Below, piece by piece: positions 1-9,047 of a DNA stretch of 64,000 nucleotides. The position numbers and the translations under genes were made by a program. The notes beneath the pieces are model-generated. The model worked only from the letters and a program-made list of their open reading frames with translations, did not search any database and was not told the DNA's origin. Origin of the DNA: Bacteroidota bacterium (GTDB taxonomy: Bacteria; Bacteroidota; Bacteroidia; Flavobacteriales; Weeksellaceae); NCBI GenBank assembly GCA_023423715.1, contig JAFAFC010000002.1, positions 5,986 to 69,985 on the forward strand, given 5' to 3'. The number at the start of each line of letters is the position of its first letter. The stretch's first letter is position 1.

Positions 1-2042
1 TAATTTGCATAAACAACAGGATTCGGATATACTAAAACGTCACCAAAATTACTAGAAACATTTGCCACATCACCTTGATAGACTACAATTCCGTCTAGAG
101 TAACAAAATAAACTTTACCCGTTTTTTCATCCACTTTGACATCTGTCACATTATTTGTTGGCAATGGCGAATTTTCTTTCGTAAAATGATTAATCGTTCT
201 TTCACCATTCGAACTTAAATAAAAAACACCACCATTATCAATAGAAACCCATTTTTGGTTTCCAGAATCAACTTCAATTTGAAGTATATTAGAGTCTCTA
301 AACAATTCTTCGCCAATTCCATTTTCTTCGATAATAATAGGATCAACTTGCGGATTTGGCTCCGAGATAGATGTAACCGCATTATGTAAAACCCTTAACC
401 CCGTATCACCACCAATCCAAAGATCTCCAGATTGATCCAGATCCGCACTAATGCTTCCCGACCCGTTCGCAGGCAAACCATTGTTTCCAGAAATTTCATA
501 AACTTTATCATCATTCAAATTAAGTGGAGAGTTCATTGGATCAATAGCCATGAAGTAATTTCTTCTTGGACTAGGAAGCCAAATAATACCTTCTTTGACA
601 AAAGGTTTTTGAGCTCCATTTGCACCAATTTGCTTTTGATTAAATACTTGAAGAGCTCTATCAAAGGAATACAAAAAAGTACTATTTACTCCTGGGTTTT
701 TCTCGTCCATTTGAGAAGTCCCGTACAGATTTCCAAGCTCATCATATTCTAGACCTACAGCCCACGTTCGACGACCAATATTATGTAATTTTACAAATTC
801 AAAATCGTTTGTTGTAGAGTTGTATTTAAATTGTAAAAAACCATTATTAACATCACCTCCACCATTATAAACAGCAACAAACGTTTCTTCCAAATCCACC
901 GGGTTTGAAACCGCATCTAAAATATTGTATCGTGAACTATTATTCTTAAAAAATGATGGAAAAATCCATTCTGAACCATTAAAATAATAAAATCCTCTAT
1001 TAGGAGCAAAAAAAAGTGGCGAATTATAACGACCTGTTCTTGCTCCAGTAGAAACAAGAATCTTATCTTTAACTAGAGAGATTTTATAAGATGTATTAAA
1101 ATACGGACCACTAGGTTTAAACTTTTGATCTGACTCGTTTAAAAGTCCCTCAAATTTTGATCCTAAAAACAATTGAGAATTGGAAAACCATCCTGTATTT
1201 AATTCTTCAGAACTTGATTTCACTTTAACCTGTGTTCCTGAAGCATTAAAAACTGAAACCGACGTGCTTGTTGCAACCAGAGTTTCGTCATTTTTAATAA
1301 CTAAATCTTTTATTGATGTAAATGTTTGCGGAATTGGTGAAAACAAATTTCCATCACCAACAAAAACTTGAGTTGCAGAAGTATATCCAATCTTTGTAGA
1401 TGATGCTGAAATATTTGAAAAAGTTCCTGTTGCATTCTGTGTCCACGTTGAATTTATTGGAAAACTCACATTAATATCGTGTGATTTCAACCCTGAATTG
1501 GTAACCGCAAAAACTTTGTTATTGAAAATAACAGCTTCTTTAGCTGCGTCATAAGAACCGGAAGCTCCAAAAAACGCCGTATCTCCAAATTCTTTCTTAT
1601 CTAATCGGAATAACGAAACCCCATAGCCAACAGAAATCACTGCTAAATTTCCAGAAATTGAAATATGATTAATACGCTTAGAACCCGTATATCCGGTAGC
1701 TAAAGGAATATCGACAACAAAAGTAATTCCATCAGGGGAAATCACATCCATCGTTCCATTTTCATATCCAACTAGTCCAATCTTTGTTTCAGGATTATAG
1801 TCAAAAGCTGAAATTTTCACTTCGTGAAGCCCATTCGCCTTGGAAAGCTTTGAAATTTCACCTGTTGCAGGTGTATAATAAAAAATTCCGTTTTCTGTTG
1901 CTGCAATGAGTTTTCCTTGATCTTCACGAATCTGAAGAACATTGTTATAGGAAAACAAATCTGACCAACGATTGGAAGAAATCTTTTGGGCTGAAATGCC
2001 AAAAGCAGCCATAATAAAAGCAAACAGATAAATTCTTTTCAT
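1..2042 (-). CDS. porZ: PorZ-like two-propeller protein of the type IX secretion system (3' end cut by window)
   Basis: Open frame of 680 codons from an ATG at 2042 running off the window. The protein starts with a Sec signal (MKRIYLFAFIMAAFGISAQ) followed by SNRWSDLFSYNNVLQI, then many short beta-propeller blades of the two-component-regulator type (for example GKLIAATENGIFYY, DLWIGGDTGLRVL). The last residues seen, VLVYPNPV, begin a T9SS-type C-terminal domain. In the family, PorZ is a cell-surface part of the attachment complex that supplies anionic LPS to sorted cargo. It lies 3 bp after the nucleotidase gene, so it is probably the third gene of that operon. The family call rests on start motif, architecture and length; a generic propeller protein with a sorting tail is the alternative. 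Confidence 0.8.
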   Translation of the reverse strand, partial: MKRIYLFAFIMAAFGISAQKISSNRWSDLFSYNNVLQIREDQGKLIAATENGIFYYTPATGEISKLSKANGLHEVKISAFDYNPETKIGLVGYENGTMDVISPDGITFVVDIPLATGYTGSKRINHISISGNLAVISVGYGVSLFRLDKKEFGDTAFFGASGSYDAAKEAVIFNNKVFAVTNSGLKSHDINVSFPINSTWTQNATGTFSNISASSTKIGYTSATQVFVGDGNLFSPIPQTFTSIKDLVIKNDETLVATSTSVSVFNASGTQVKVKSSSEELNTGWFSNSQLFLGSKFEGLLNESDQKFKPSGPYFNTSYKISLVKDKILVSTGARTGRYNSPLFFAPNRGFYYFNGSEWIFPSFFKNNSSRYNILDAVSNPVDLEETFVAVYNGGGDVNNGFLQFKYNSTTNDFEFVKLHNIGRRTWAVGLEYDELGNLYGTSQMDEKNPGVNSTFLYSFDRALQVFNQKQIGANGAQKPFVKEGIIWLPSPRRNYFMAIDPMNSPLNLNDDKVYEISGNNGLPANGSGSISADLDQSGDLWIGGDTGLRVLHNAVTSISEPNPQVDPIIIEENGIGEELFRDSNILQIEVDSGNQKWVSIDNGGVFYLSSNGERTINHFTKENSPLPTNNVTDVKVDEKTGKVYFVTLDGIVVYQGDVANVSSNFGDVLVYPNPVVYAN

Positions 2043-2045
2043 AGA

Positions 2046-2984
2046 CTATGCTAAAATCTTTTCATCAATAACGTGATTGTTCCAAGCAATATTTTTGATT
2101 TGCTTGTTTTTATCAAAATAAAAATCAATTCTACCCAAAAGTAAGCCCGCCCAACCAACTTGGTTAATCAAGACATTTTTTCCTTGTCTATTGGTGTACG
2201 TCTGAGGTTCTGGTAAAAATGTATGTGTGTGACCACCCAAAATCAAATCGATATTTTCAGTTTGTGGTGCTAATTTCACATCACAAATTTTATCTTCATC
2301 GAATTTATATCCAAGATGCGAAAGACAAATAACCAAATCGCATTTCTTCTCATTCTTCAAAAAATTAGAATAGTGTTGAGCTACAGAAACGGGGTCATTA
2401 TAAACTGTTTCTTGATATTCTTTTTTTCCAACTAAACCGTCCAATTCAATTCCGACACCGAAAATTCCAACTCTAATTCCGTCTTTATTAAAAATCTTAT
2501 ACGGCAAGGTTTTACCATCTAAAATGGTGTTTTTAAAATCGTAATTCGAACAAATAAAAGGGAATTTCGCATTCGGAAGAACGTTCAAAAAACCTTTCAA
2601 ACCATTATCGAAATCATGATTCCCCATTGTTGAAGCATCATATCCCATCATGGACATCAGTTTAAACTCCAACTCACCACCAAACATGTTGAAATAGGGA
2701 GTTCCCTGAAAAATATCTCCAGAATCCACTAACAAAACGTTGGATTCTTGTTTTCTGATTTCAGAAATCAAATGGGCACGCCGCGCAAAGCCACCTTGAT
2801 TTGGGTTTCGTGTATATGACGCATCAAAAGGCTCAATACGACTGTGCTGATCGTTGGTATGTAAAATCGTTAATTTCTTTTCGCTTCCATCCAAAATAAG
2901 AGATTTCCCAAACATGGTATTCGGAACTAAAGACATTCCCACACCGCCCGCTGCTGCTATTTTTAAAAACTGCTTTCTATCCAT
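2046..2984 (-). CDS. Metallophosphatase, 5'-nucleotidase N-terminal domain only
   Basis: 312 aa, calcineurin-like phosphoesterase of the UshA/5'-nucleotidase type. The N-terminus, MDRKQFLKIAAAGGVGMSL, looks like a Tat-like or lipid-independent export signal. Metal-site motifs are visible in order: LHTNDQHSR (about 42-50), DSGDIFQG (about 87-94), MGNHDFDNG (about 120-128) and GGHTHTFLPEP near residue 251. The substrate-binding C-terminal domain of fused 5'-nucleotidases is absent; it is encoded by the gene immediately upstream (8 bp gap). Likely acts in the periplasm on nucleotides or similar phosphoesters. Which substrate cannot be told from sequence. Confidence 0.9.
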   Translation of the reverse strand: MDRKQFLKIAAAGGVGMSLVPNTMFGKSLILDGSEKKLTILHTNDQHSRIEPFDASYTRNPNQGGFARRAHLISEIRKQESNVLLVDSGDIFQGTPYFNMFGGELEFKLMSMMGYDASTMGNHDFDNGLKGFLNVLPNAKFPFICSNYDFKNTILDGKTLPYKIFNKDGIRVGIFGVGIELDGLVGKKEYQETVYNDPVSVAQHYSNFLKNEKKCDLVICLSHLGYKFDEDKICDVKLAPQTENIDLILGGHTHTFLPEPQTYTNRQGKNVLINQVGWAGLLLGRIDFYFDKNKQIKNIAWNNHVIDEKILA

Positions 2985-2992
2985 TTCTCTGC

Positions 2993-3739
2993 TTATTTTT
3001 TTAGGGTCAAACGAATATCTTTTGGAACAACCGTGTTCTGATGCGCTTTAAACTCTTCAATATAAAGGTCTCTCAATTTTAACCCCGTCATAATCATTGT
3101 CCCTTTTTTGAAAAAACTCATATTATCACCACCCATAGCAAGATAATCCGAGGTTGCAATATAATAGGTTTTTGCTGGATCTACTTTTTTCCCATCAATT
3201 AAAGCCGTTAAAAGTTGACCACCTTTGGTTTCAATTGTAATTCTCGAAACCGGATTATTTTTCAAATTTTCTAAATAATAGGCAAAAAGATCTTGAATTT
3301 CCTTTCCTGATAATTTAACGACAACCAATTCGTTTTCAAAAGGCATCACTTCGAAAACATTCTTCAACAAAATATCTCCTTGTCCAATCGTTGAACGGAT
3401 TCCGCCAATGTTAATCAACGCGGCATCAATCGCTGGTTGATTATTATTTTTTGCCCACTTTACAGCCGCATCATAAGTATAATCTGCCAATAAATTTCCC
3501 AAACTGGAATTATCGCCTTGCTTCGTTAATTCCACTTCAGTGTACGAAAGTTTTGCGCTCATCTGTTTTTCTAACGACTCTTTGTAAGGAGCGATTACGT
3601 TTTTCATCGTCGCATCCTCTTCTAAATCAATAGAAATAGAGGTGTTTTTTTGAGGCTGAACTTGATTCAGACTCCAATTTGTTTTGCAAGAAACGAGTGT
3701 TAAAGCCAAAACTGGATACACCCAAAACCTTTTCATCAT
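2993..3739 (-). CDS. 5'-nucleotidase C-terminal domain lipoprotein
   Basis: 248 aa from the ATG at 3739. A longer frame starts at 3790, but the TATATTTG promoter box at 3760-3767 lies inside that extension, so the internal MMKRFW start is preferred. The signal ends in a lipobox, LTLVSC, so the protein should be lipid-anchored. The rest matches the substrate-binding domain of 5'-nucleotidases: LGNLLADYTYDAAV, NIGGIRSTIGQGDI, MPFENELVVVKLSG and YLAMGGDNMSFF. It probably works as a partner of the catalytic-domain protein encoded next in the operon. First gene of a three-gene operon ending in porZ. Confidence 0.88.
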   Translation of the reverse strand: MMKRFWVYPVLALTLVSCKTNWSLNQVQPQKNTSISIDLEEDATMKNVIAPYKESLEKQMSAKLSYTEVELTKQGDNSSLGNLLADYTYDAAVKWAKNNNQPAIDAALINIGGIRSTIGQGDILLKNVFEVMPFENELVVVKLSGKEIQDLFAYYLENLKNNPVSRITIETKGGQLLTALIDGKKVDPAKTYYIATSDYLAMGGDNMSFFKKGTMIMTGLKLRDLYIEEFKAHQNTVVPKDIRLTLKK

Positions 3740-3759
3740 AACAATCATTCTAATACGTG

Positions 3760-3767
3760 CAAATATA
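3760..3767 (-). promoter_or_regulatory. -7 box for the nucleotidase/porZ operon
   Basis: TATATTTG on the minus strand matches the Bacteroidota -7 consensus TAnnTTTG. It lies about 20 bp upstream of the ATG at 3739. No clear TTG at the -33 distance. Confidence 0.6.
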
Positions 3768-3821
3768 ACTATATGTATGTTAAAACTCATTTTTTTTCCA
3801 CTTTTTAAAAGAATAAAATCC

Positions 3822-3829
3822 TAAATTTG
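3822..3829 (+). promoter_or_regulatory. -7 box for dapA
   Basis: TAAATTTG, 20 bp upstream of the dapA ATG; divergent from the box at 3760-3767. Confidence 0.6.
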
Positions 3830-3849
3830 TTTTTTAATTATCTGTATTT

Positions 3850-4725
3850 ATGAGCAATTTAACTGGAGTAGGCGTTGCATTGGTTACGCCTTTTCATGAA
3901 GATCTATCCATTGATTTTGAATCGCTAACGAGACTAGTAGATTACAATATCGAAAATGGAACTAATTTCCTTGTAGTTCTGGGAACTACAGCAGAATCTG
4001 CAACACTTTCTAAGGACGAAAAGAAACAGGTAACAGACCATATTATTAAGGCTAATAATGGTAGATTACCTTTGGTATTAGGAATTGGCGGCAATAACAC
4101 GCTCGAAGTAAAGAAACAGATAGAAGAAACGGACCTTTCTGCTTTTGCAGCCGTACTTTCCGTTTCTCCATATTACAACAAACCAAATCAGGAAGGGCTT
4201 TACCAACATTATAAAGCTTTAGCTGAAACCGGTAAAAACATTATCATTTACAACGTTCCTGGAAGAACAGGACAAAACCTAGAAGCAAGCACAACATTGC
4301 GTTTGGCGAATGACTTCCCGAATCTATTTATGATTAAAGAAGCGGCTCCGAATATGACTCAATATTTCGATATTCTTCGTAAAAAACCAGCAAATTTTAG
4401 TTTGGTTTCTGGTGATGATGAATATACACTTCCTGTGACTTTAGCTGGTGGAGACGGTGTAATTTCTGTGATTGGACAAGCTTATCCAAAACAATTTTCA
4501 ACAATGGTTCAGTTAGGTTTGGAGAGAAAAGTTGATGAAGCGTATAAAATCCACAACAATATGGTTGAAATAACGCGTTTAATTTTTGCTGAAGGAAATC
4601 CTGCCGGCGTAAAAACGGTTCTTTCGGAAATGGGAATTATTAAAAACTACCTTCGTCTTCCTCTTGTAAAAGCTTCTGAAGAATTGCAAGCGAAGATTAA
4701 AGCGGAAATGAAAAACATTCAGTAA
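3850..4725 (+). CDS. dapA: 4-hydroxy-tetrahydrodipicolinate synthase
   Basis: 291 aa, the usual length of the family. Condenses pyruvate with aspartate semialdehyde in lysine/diaminopimelate synthesis, in the cytoplasm. Visible key parts: GTTAESATL (Thr pair near 45), SPYYNKP (Tyr108/109), YNVPGRTG (Tyr134) and the Schiff-base lysine Lys163 in MIKEAAPN, then SGDDEYTLP. A TAAATTTG promoter lies just upstream. The GNAT gene follows after 3 bp and is probably co-transcribed. Confidence 0.97.
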   Translation: MSNLTGVGVALVTPFHEDLSIDFESLTRLVDYNIENGTNFLVVLGTTAESATLSKDEKKQVTDHIIKANNGRLPLVLGIGGNNTLEVKKQIEETDLSAFAAVLSVSPYYNKPNQEGLYQHYKALAETGKNIIIYNVPGRTGQNLEASTTLRLANDFPNLFMIKEAAPNMTQYFDILRKKPANFSLVSGDDEYTLPVTLAGGDGVISVIGQAYPKQFSTMVQLGLERKVDEAYKIHNNMVEITRLIFAEGNPAGVKTVLSEMGIIKNYLRLPLVKASEELQAKIKAEMKNIQ

Positions 4726-4728
4726 TCG

Positions 4729-5229
4729 ATGCCGTTACGACCAGCAACTTTAGATGATGTCACGCTTATTCAAGATTTAGCGAATGAATCTTGGAAAGAC
4801 ACCTATGGTAAAATTTTAAGTAAAGAACAATTGGAATATATGTTAGACTTGATGTATTCTACGCAAAACATCGTCAAACAGATGAACCAAGAAACGTATC
4901 ATTACCATATCATCCAAAACCAACAGCTTGATCCTGTTGGTTTTATTGGTTTTGAAACCAATTATGAAGACAACACAACCAAACTACATCGTTTGTATCT
5001 TATTCCGTCCGCTAAAGGATTAGGATTAGGAAAAACAACAATGAATCAACTAAAAATTTGGACAAAAGTGTACAACAACAACCGCATCATTCTCACCGTA
5101 AATAAAAACAACACGGCGAAAGAGATGTATGAAAAACAAGGTTTCAAGGTCTATCACGAAGGTATTTTCGATATTGGGAACGGCTACGTGATGGATGATT
5201 ATTTAATGGAATATACCTTTGGAGAATAA
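4729..5229 (+). CDS. GNAT family N-acetyltransferase
   Basis: 166 aa single GNAT domain. The N-terminus MPLRPATLDDVTLIQDL is typical of this fold. The acetyl-CoA loop is HRLYLIPSAKGLGLGKTTM (about 88-106), followed by LTVNKNNTAKEMYEKQGF (about 121-138). The substrate is not predictable. It begins 3 bp after dapA, so it is probably translated from the same transcript. Confidence 0.88.
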   Translation: MPLRPATLDDVTLIQDLANESWKDTYGKILSKEQLEYMLDLMYSTQNIVKQMNQETYHYHIIQNQQLDPVGFIGFETNYEDNTTKLHRLYLIPSAKGLGLGKTTMNQLKIWTKVYNNNRIILTVNKNNTAKEMYEKQGFKVYHEGIFDIGNGYVMDDYLMEYTFGE

Positions 5230-5296
5230 TATTAATCCATAAAAATGTTCGTAGAAAAAAAATAAACACAAGCGACCGAAATTTGAAATAATCGGT

Positions 5297-5304
5297 TATA
5301 TTTG
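5297..5304 (+). promoter_or_regulatory. -7 box for the AraC/response-regulator/kinase block
   Basis: TATATTTG, 22 bp upstream of the ATG at 5327. Confidence 0.55.
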
Positions 5305-5326
5305 TTAACAAGAAAAAAAGAACTCA

Positions 5327-5899
5327 ATGAAGATTTTTGTAAAATTTGATTTCAACACCTTGTGTAAAAAAGTTTTGGAAGAACAATTTCAGAAAATGAG
5401 CATCCGTTACAAAATGCTTAATTTTGGTGAAATCGAATTCCTAGAGCCCCTGAATAAAGAAACGCAAAAAAGTGTTATTGGGAACCTTGAGAACTACGGA
5501 ATTGAAGTTATCGAAAATCAGAAAACTGCGTTGGTTCAAAAAATTAAGGATGCCATTGTAGAGATGGTTTTTTCGGATGTACCAGTCAATGTAAAATCAT
5601 CCATTTATCTTTCTGAAAAACTGAACCACAGCTACGGGTATATTTCCAATGTTTTTTCGGAAGTCACCTATTCTTCAATTGAAAATTTCATTATTTTACA
5701 GAAAATAGAATATGCAAAACACCTGCTTGTTATTGGCCATTTATCTTTAACCGAAATCGCTAACAAGCTGAATTATTCCAGCGTTGCACACTTGAGTACA
5801 CAGTTTAAAAATACAACTGGGATTACGCCTACGCAATTTCAGAAAATCGTTAAAAAAAGAAGAGAATTATCGTACAAAACCCAGATTACTAATGAATAA
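5327..5899 (+). CDS. AraC-type DNA-binding regulator with a short N-terminal domain
   Basis: 190 aa. Residues about 90-180 form an AraC/XylS double helix-turn-helix (LSEKLNHSYGYISNVFSEV and LSLTEIANKLNYSSVAHLST, ending GITPTQFQKI). The first ~75 residues contain an MKIFVKFDFNTLCKKVLEEQ segment of unknown function and no sugar-binding cupin, so it is not a classic AraC sensor. Its end overlaps the response-regulator gene by 8 bp, which argues for translational coupling and a shared signalling role. Confidence 0.85.
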   Translation: MKIFVKFDFNTLCKKVLEEQFQKMSIRYKMLNFGEIEFLEPLNKETQKSVIGNLENYGIEVIENQKTALVQKIKDAIVEMVFSDVPVNVKSSIYLSEKLNHSYGYISNVFSEVTYSSIENFIILQKIEYAKHLLVIGHLSLTEIANKLNYSSVAHLSTQFKNTTGITPTQFQKIVKKRRELSYKTQITNE

Positions 5900-6338
5900 G
5901 GACTATACTTTTATCATTCTAGCAGATGATGACCAAGATGATAGAATGTTATTTACCGATGCTTTCGACGAGCTAAAGATTTCTACCAAAGTACAAACTT
6001 TTTGTGACGGAGCAGAGCTAATGACCTATTTGAATAGTGAAAACGCCATATTGCCCGAAATTTTATTTCTTGACCTCAACATGCCGAAAAAGAACGGAAT
6101 CGAGTGTTTGAAAGAGATAAAAGCAAATGAAAAACTTGATAAAATAGCCGTTGCCATCTACTCCACATCGTCTTCCGAAGAGCATATCGAAGAAACGTTT
6201 GTTATTGGCGCCAATATTTACATCAAAAAACCAAACGATTTTAACGCTTTGAAAAAAGTATTGCAGGACGTGGTTACCATGAACTGGCAATACCATACAT
6301 CAGGCATGAATATGGAAAATTTCCTGCTGAGAATTTAA
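5892..6338 (+). CDS. Single-domain response regulator (CheY/Rcp1-like)
   Basis: 148 aa receiver domain with no output domain. Acidic pocket ILADDDQDD (Asp12-14), phospho-acceptor Asp61 in FLDLNMP, conserved Thr/Ser in IYSTSSSEE and the switch lysine in YIKKPNDF. Single-domain receivers of this type usually pair with phytochrome-like or PAS kinases; here the kinase gene starts 7 bp downstream. Confidence 0.93.
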   Translation: MNKDYTFIILADDDQDDRMLFTDAFDELKISTKVQTFCDGAELMTYLNSENAILPEILFLDLNMPKKNGIECLKEIKANEKLDKIAVAIYSTSSSEEHIEETFVIGANIYIKKPNDFNALKKVLQDVVTMNWQYHTSGMNMENFLLRI

Positions 6339-6345
6339 TTTCCGC

Positions 6346-8535
6346 ATGAAGAAAATCAAAATAGACCGTTCCAACTTTCTATTAACGCTCATCTGCGTTA
6401 TGGCGTTGGCATTGGTTTTCTTTTTGATGGCTCTCACCTACAAACATGTTGAAAAACTCAACCAAAACTCAGCGCAAGTACACAATTCTTTAGAAGCCGC
6501 GCTAAAACTTGAAATCCTATATGCCGATCTTAAAGACATCGAGGTAGAAAGACGTAATTACGTTATCCTAAAAGATGAAAATTCGCGCATTCAGATTTTA
6601 AAAAACATGAAGGAAATTAATTTAAATTACGAATTCCTTCAGTCGTATTTCAAAACCAATCCTGCTCAAGAAAAAAATTTCGTACAACTTGGAAACCTCA
6701 TCCAAAAGAAATACGAAATTGTTAATCGAGTTGTGAGTCCAAAATTTAATTTCAAAGACAAAGCCGAACTTCAAAAATCACTACAAGAAGGAGAAAACAT
6801 CATGTCAGCCATCCATAAAACGATGAATACGATGTTAAAAACCGAAAGTAATTTACTGAAGAATAAAAAAAATGAATTCGATTTTCGCCAAAAATCAACA
6901 CCATTTTATTTGTACGTTATTGCACTTTGTTCGCTTGGTTTAATTGCATTTGCTTTCTTTAGAATGTTGAAAGAATCGCGTTTAATAAAAAAAACCAATG
7001 AAGAACTTGAGCTTGCATTCAAGAAATCAACATTAGCAGAAACCGTTGGAAATTTTGGAATTTGGACATTGGATAGCGATAATAATAAATTTCATTTTTC
7101 GGATAATTTATATCGTCTTTTCGGTTATAATCCCAATTACAAAACATCAAACGATGCACAAGTTTTCGGAAAACACATTCATCCAGAAAAAAAAGATGAA
7201 ATCGCAGAATTTGTAAAAACCTTATCTCTAGACCCCATTGTATCAAAAATAACGACTAAAGACGGCGATACAAAAATCGTACGAATTAGCCAGCGTCAGT
7301 TTACCGATTCCACAGGAAAAGTATTCATTCTTGGGATCACAACGGACATTAGTAACGAAATTAAGAATAAAGAAAATCTCGTGAGCGTAAGTAAGGAGGT
7401 TTTATTCTACAACTATATGAGTAAAGATGCCGAACAAATTGGCGGATTTGGCTTCTGGAGGTGGTTTCTTAATAACGATTCGTTTATTTTTTCGGATAAT
7501 CTAAAGCAGATTTATGGTTTTGGTTACAACAGAATGGTTAAAGATCTGTATGATCTAAACTCCCGATTACATCCCGATGACGTCGCAAAAGTGCAGCAAA
7601 TCTACGAGCGAATGCATAAGGGCGAATCTAATATCGAAATTTTTACCCATCGAATTTATCGTGAAGACAATGATCAGCTTCGGTATTTACGAATCATTAA
7701 CAAACTCATTCGTGATAAAGAATTAGGCTCGTATTATTTAGTTTTCACTCAAGATATTACCGAAGAAACACTTCGTAACGAAAATATTGAAGAAAAAAAC
7801 CGCGCCTTAGAAATTCAAAATAAGGAGTTGATGGCTTTCAATTACGTTGCCAGTCACGATTTGCAAGAACCTCTTCGTAAAATTGAAACCTTCCTTTCGA
7901 GATTATGTGACAAAGAATACGACCACTTATCGGACAACGGAAAACAGTACGTCGATCGTATTTTAGCATCTGCTGGACGAATGCGAAAACTTATTGATGA
8001 TCTTTTGCAATTTTCGAGAACAACTCGTTCAGAACAAGTCTATGAATTGGCGGATCTTAACCAACTTTTTGAATTGTCTTTAGACAGTCTTCACGATAAA
8101 ATTGAAGAAACGCACGCCGTTATCCAACGAGATAAATTCCCAGTATTAAAGGTTATTCCTTTTCAAATCCAACAGTTATTCACCAACCTCATCAGCAATT
8201 CTCTAAAATACAGTAAAGACAATGTTGTCCCACACATCAACATCTCTTGCGAAATCGTTAAGGCGCCTAAAGAATTAAGCGAAAGAGCTCAGTCCATCGA
8301 GCGCTATTACAAATTTGAATTCAAGGACAATGGCGTTGGCTACGATCATATTTATTCCCCTCAAATTTTTGATTTATTCACTCGTTTACACGGAAAATCT
8401 GAATACGAGGGAACAGGAATCGGGCTTGCTATTTGTAAGAAAATCGTAGAAAATCATCACGGGATTATTCTAGCCTATGGTGAAGAAAATGTGGGTGCCA
8501 AATTCACCATTTATCTTCCCGAAATCACTTCCTAA
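6346..8535 (+). CDS. Membrane sensor histidine kinase with CHASE3-like and two PAS domains
   Basis: 729 aa. TM helix at about 12-32, an extracytoplasmic helical CHASE3-like region at about 35-180 (VERRNYVILKDE), and a second TM at about 187-207. Then come two PAS modules (about 230-340 and 360-470), a HisKA domain with the phospho-accepting His504 in VASHDLQEPLRKIETF, and a HATPase with FKDNGVGYD and GTGIGLAICKKIVENHHG. Family knowledge says such kinases pass phosphate to a stand-alone receiver, and the adjacent 148-aa receiver is the obvious partner. The signal sensed is unknown. Confidence 0.93.
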   Translation: MKKIKIDRSNFLLTLICVMALALVFFLMALTYKHVEKLNQNSAQVHNSLEAALKLEILYADLKDIEVERRNYVILKDENSRIQILKNMKEINLNYEFLQSYFKTNPAQEKNFVQLGNLIQKKYEIVNRVVSPKFNFKDKAELQKSLQEGENIMSAIHKTMNTMLKTESNLLKNKKNEFDFRQKSTPFYLYVIALCSLGLIAFAFFRMLKESRLIKKTNEELELAFKKSTLAETVGNFGIWTLDSDNNKFHFSDNLYRLFGYNPNYKTSNDAQVFGKHIHPEKKDEIAEFVKTLSLDPIVSKITTKDGDTKIVRISQRQFTDSTGKVFILGITTDISNEIKNKENLVSVSKEVLFYNYMSKDAEQIGGFGFWRWFLNNDSFIFSDNLKQIYGFGYNRMVKDLYDLNSRLHPDDVAKVQQIYERMHKGESNIEIFTHRIYREDNDQLRYLRIINKLIRDKELGSYYLVFTQDITEETLRNENIEEKNRALEIQNKELMAFNYVASHDLQEPLRKIETFLSRLCDKEYDHLSDNGKQYVDRILASAGRMRKLIDDLLQFSRTTRSEQVYELADLNQLFELSLDSLHDKIEETHAVIQRDKFPVLKVIPFQIQQLFTNLISNSLKYSKDNVVPHINISCEIVKAPKELSERAQSIERYYKFEFKDNGVGYDHIYSPQIFDLFTRLHGKSEYEGTGIGLAICKKIVENHHGIILAYGEENVGAKFTIYLPEITS

Positions 8536-8672
8536 TTTGATGTGAAAATTCAAGCAAAAGCCTATCAATAGGACATCCGTTGTAATTCTATAAGCTTTCG
8601 TACAAATATTGTAATAGCAATTCTACCGAAGATTTGCAATTTTGCTACGTTCAATCGCATGAAACGATAGGT

Positions 8673-8966
8673 ATGAAAAATAAAGATGGATTAATTGTAG
8701 GAGCATTAGTTGGAGTCGCAGTTGCTGTTTATTTTATCGCCAAAAGGAAAGGCAAAGGAACACAATGGAAAGATGACCTATCAGAAAAAGTAAACCAGTT
8801 TTCTGAAAATGTAAAAACGGAGTTTAATGAAAAACGTACAGAAGTAAAACAGAATATTGCTGATAAAGTTTTTGATTTCGCTGTGGAAAACAGACAATCA
8901 ATTGCCCAAGTTGCAAGTTACGTTATGCCGTACGTATTGAAAAACTTCGTTAAAAAGAAACTATAA
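8673..8966 (+). CDS. YtxH-like small membrane-anchored protein
   Basis: 97 aa from the ATG at 8673. The longer frame begins at 8634, upstream of a likely promoter region (CAATTTTG, 8637-8644), so the shorter form is chosen. One N-terminal TM (GLIVGALVGVAVAVYFIA), then KRKGKG and a long charged amphipathic helix (SEKVNQFSENVKTEFNEKR). This resembles YtxH/gas-vesicle-like stress proteins, but the match is by shape only and the function is unknown. Confidence 0.6.
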   Translation: MKNKDGLIVGALVGVAVAVYFIAKRKGKGTQWKDDLSEKVNQFSENVKTEFNEKRTEVKQNIADKVFDFAVENRQSIAQVASYVMPYVLKNFVKKKL

Positions 8967-8981
8967 AACACAAATGATTAT

Positions 8982-9019
8982 CGCAAATACATCGCTCTCA
9001 CTCAACTGATGTATTTGCG
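8982..9019. repeat. Perfect 12-bp inverted repeat with 14-nt loop
   Basis: CGCAAATACATC (8982-8993) and its exact reverse complement (9008-9019). There is no T-run after either arm, so it is not a typical terminator. A second palindrome, GCGATATTATCGC, follows at 9027-9039. The right arm contains TGTATTTG, a near match to the -7 box for the next small gene. Confidence 0.75.
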
Positions 9020-9047
9020 GAAAACCGCGATATTATCGCACTTTCTA

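Noticed and set aside
432..2023. Short ORFs on both strands at 432-752, 1180-1371 and 1817-2023
   Set aside because: They lie in other frames of the continuous PorZ reading frame and have no protein-like features.
2046..3739. Frameshifted single 5'-nucleotidase
   Set aside because: The C-terminal domain gene precedes the catalytic gene and has its own signal, so the two can not be parts of one broken fused gene.
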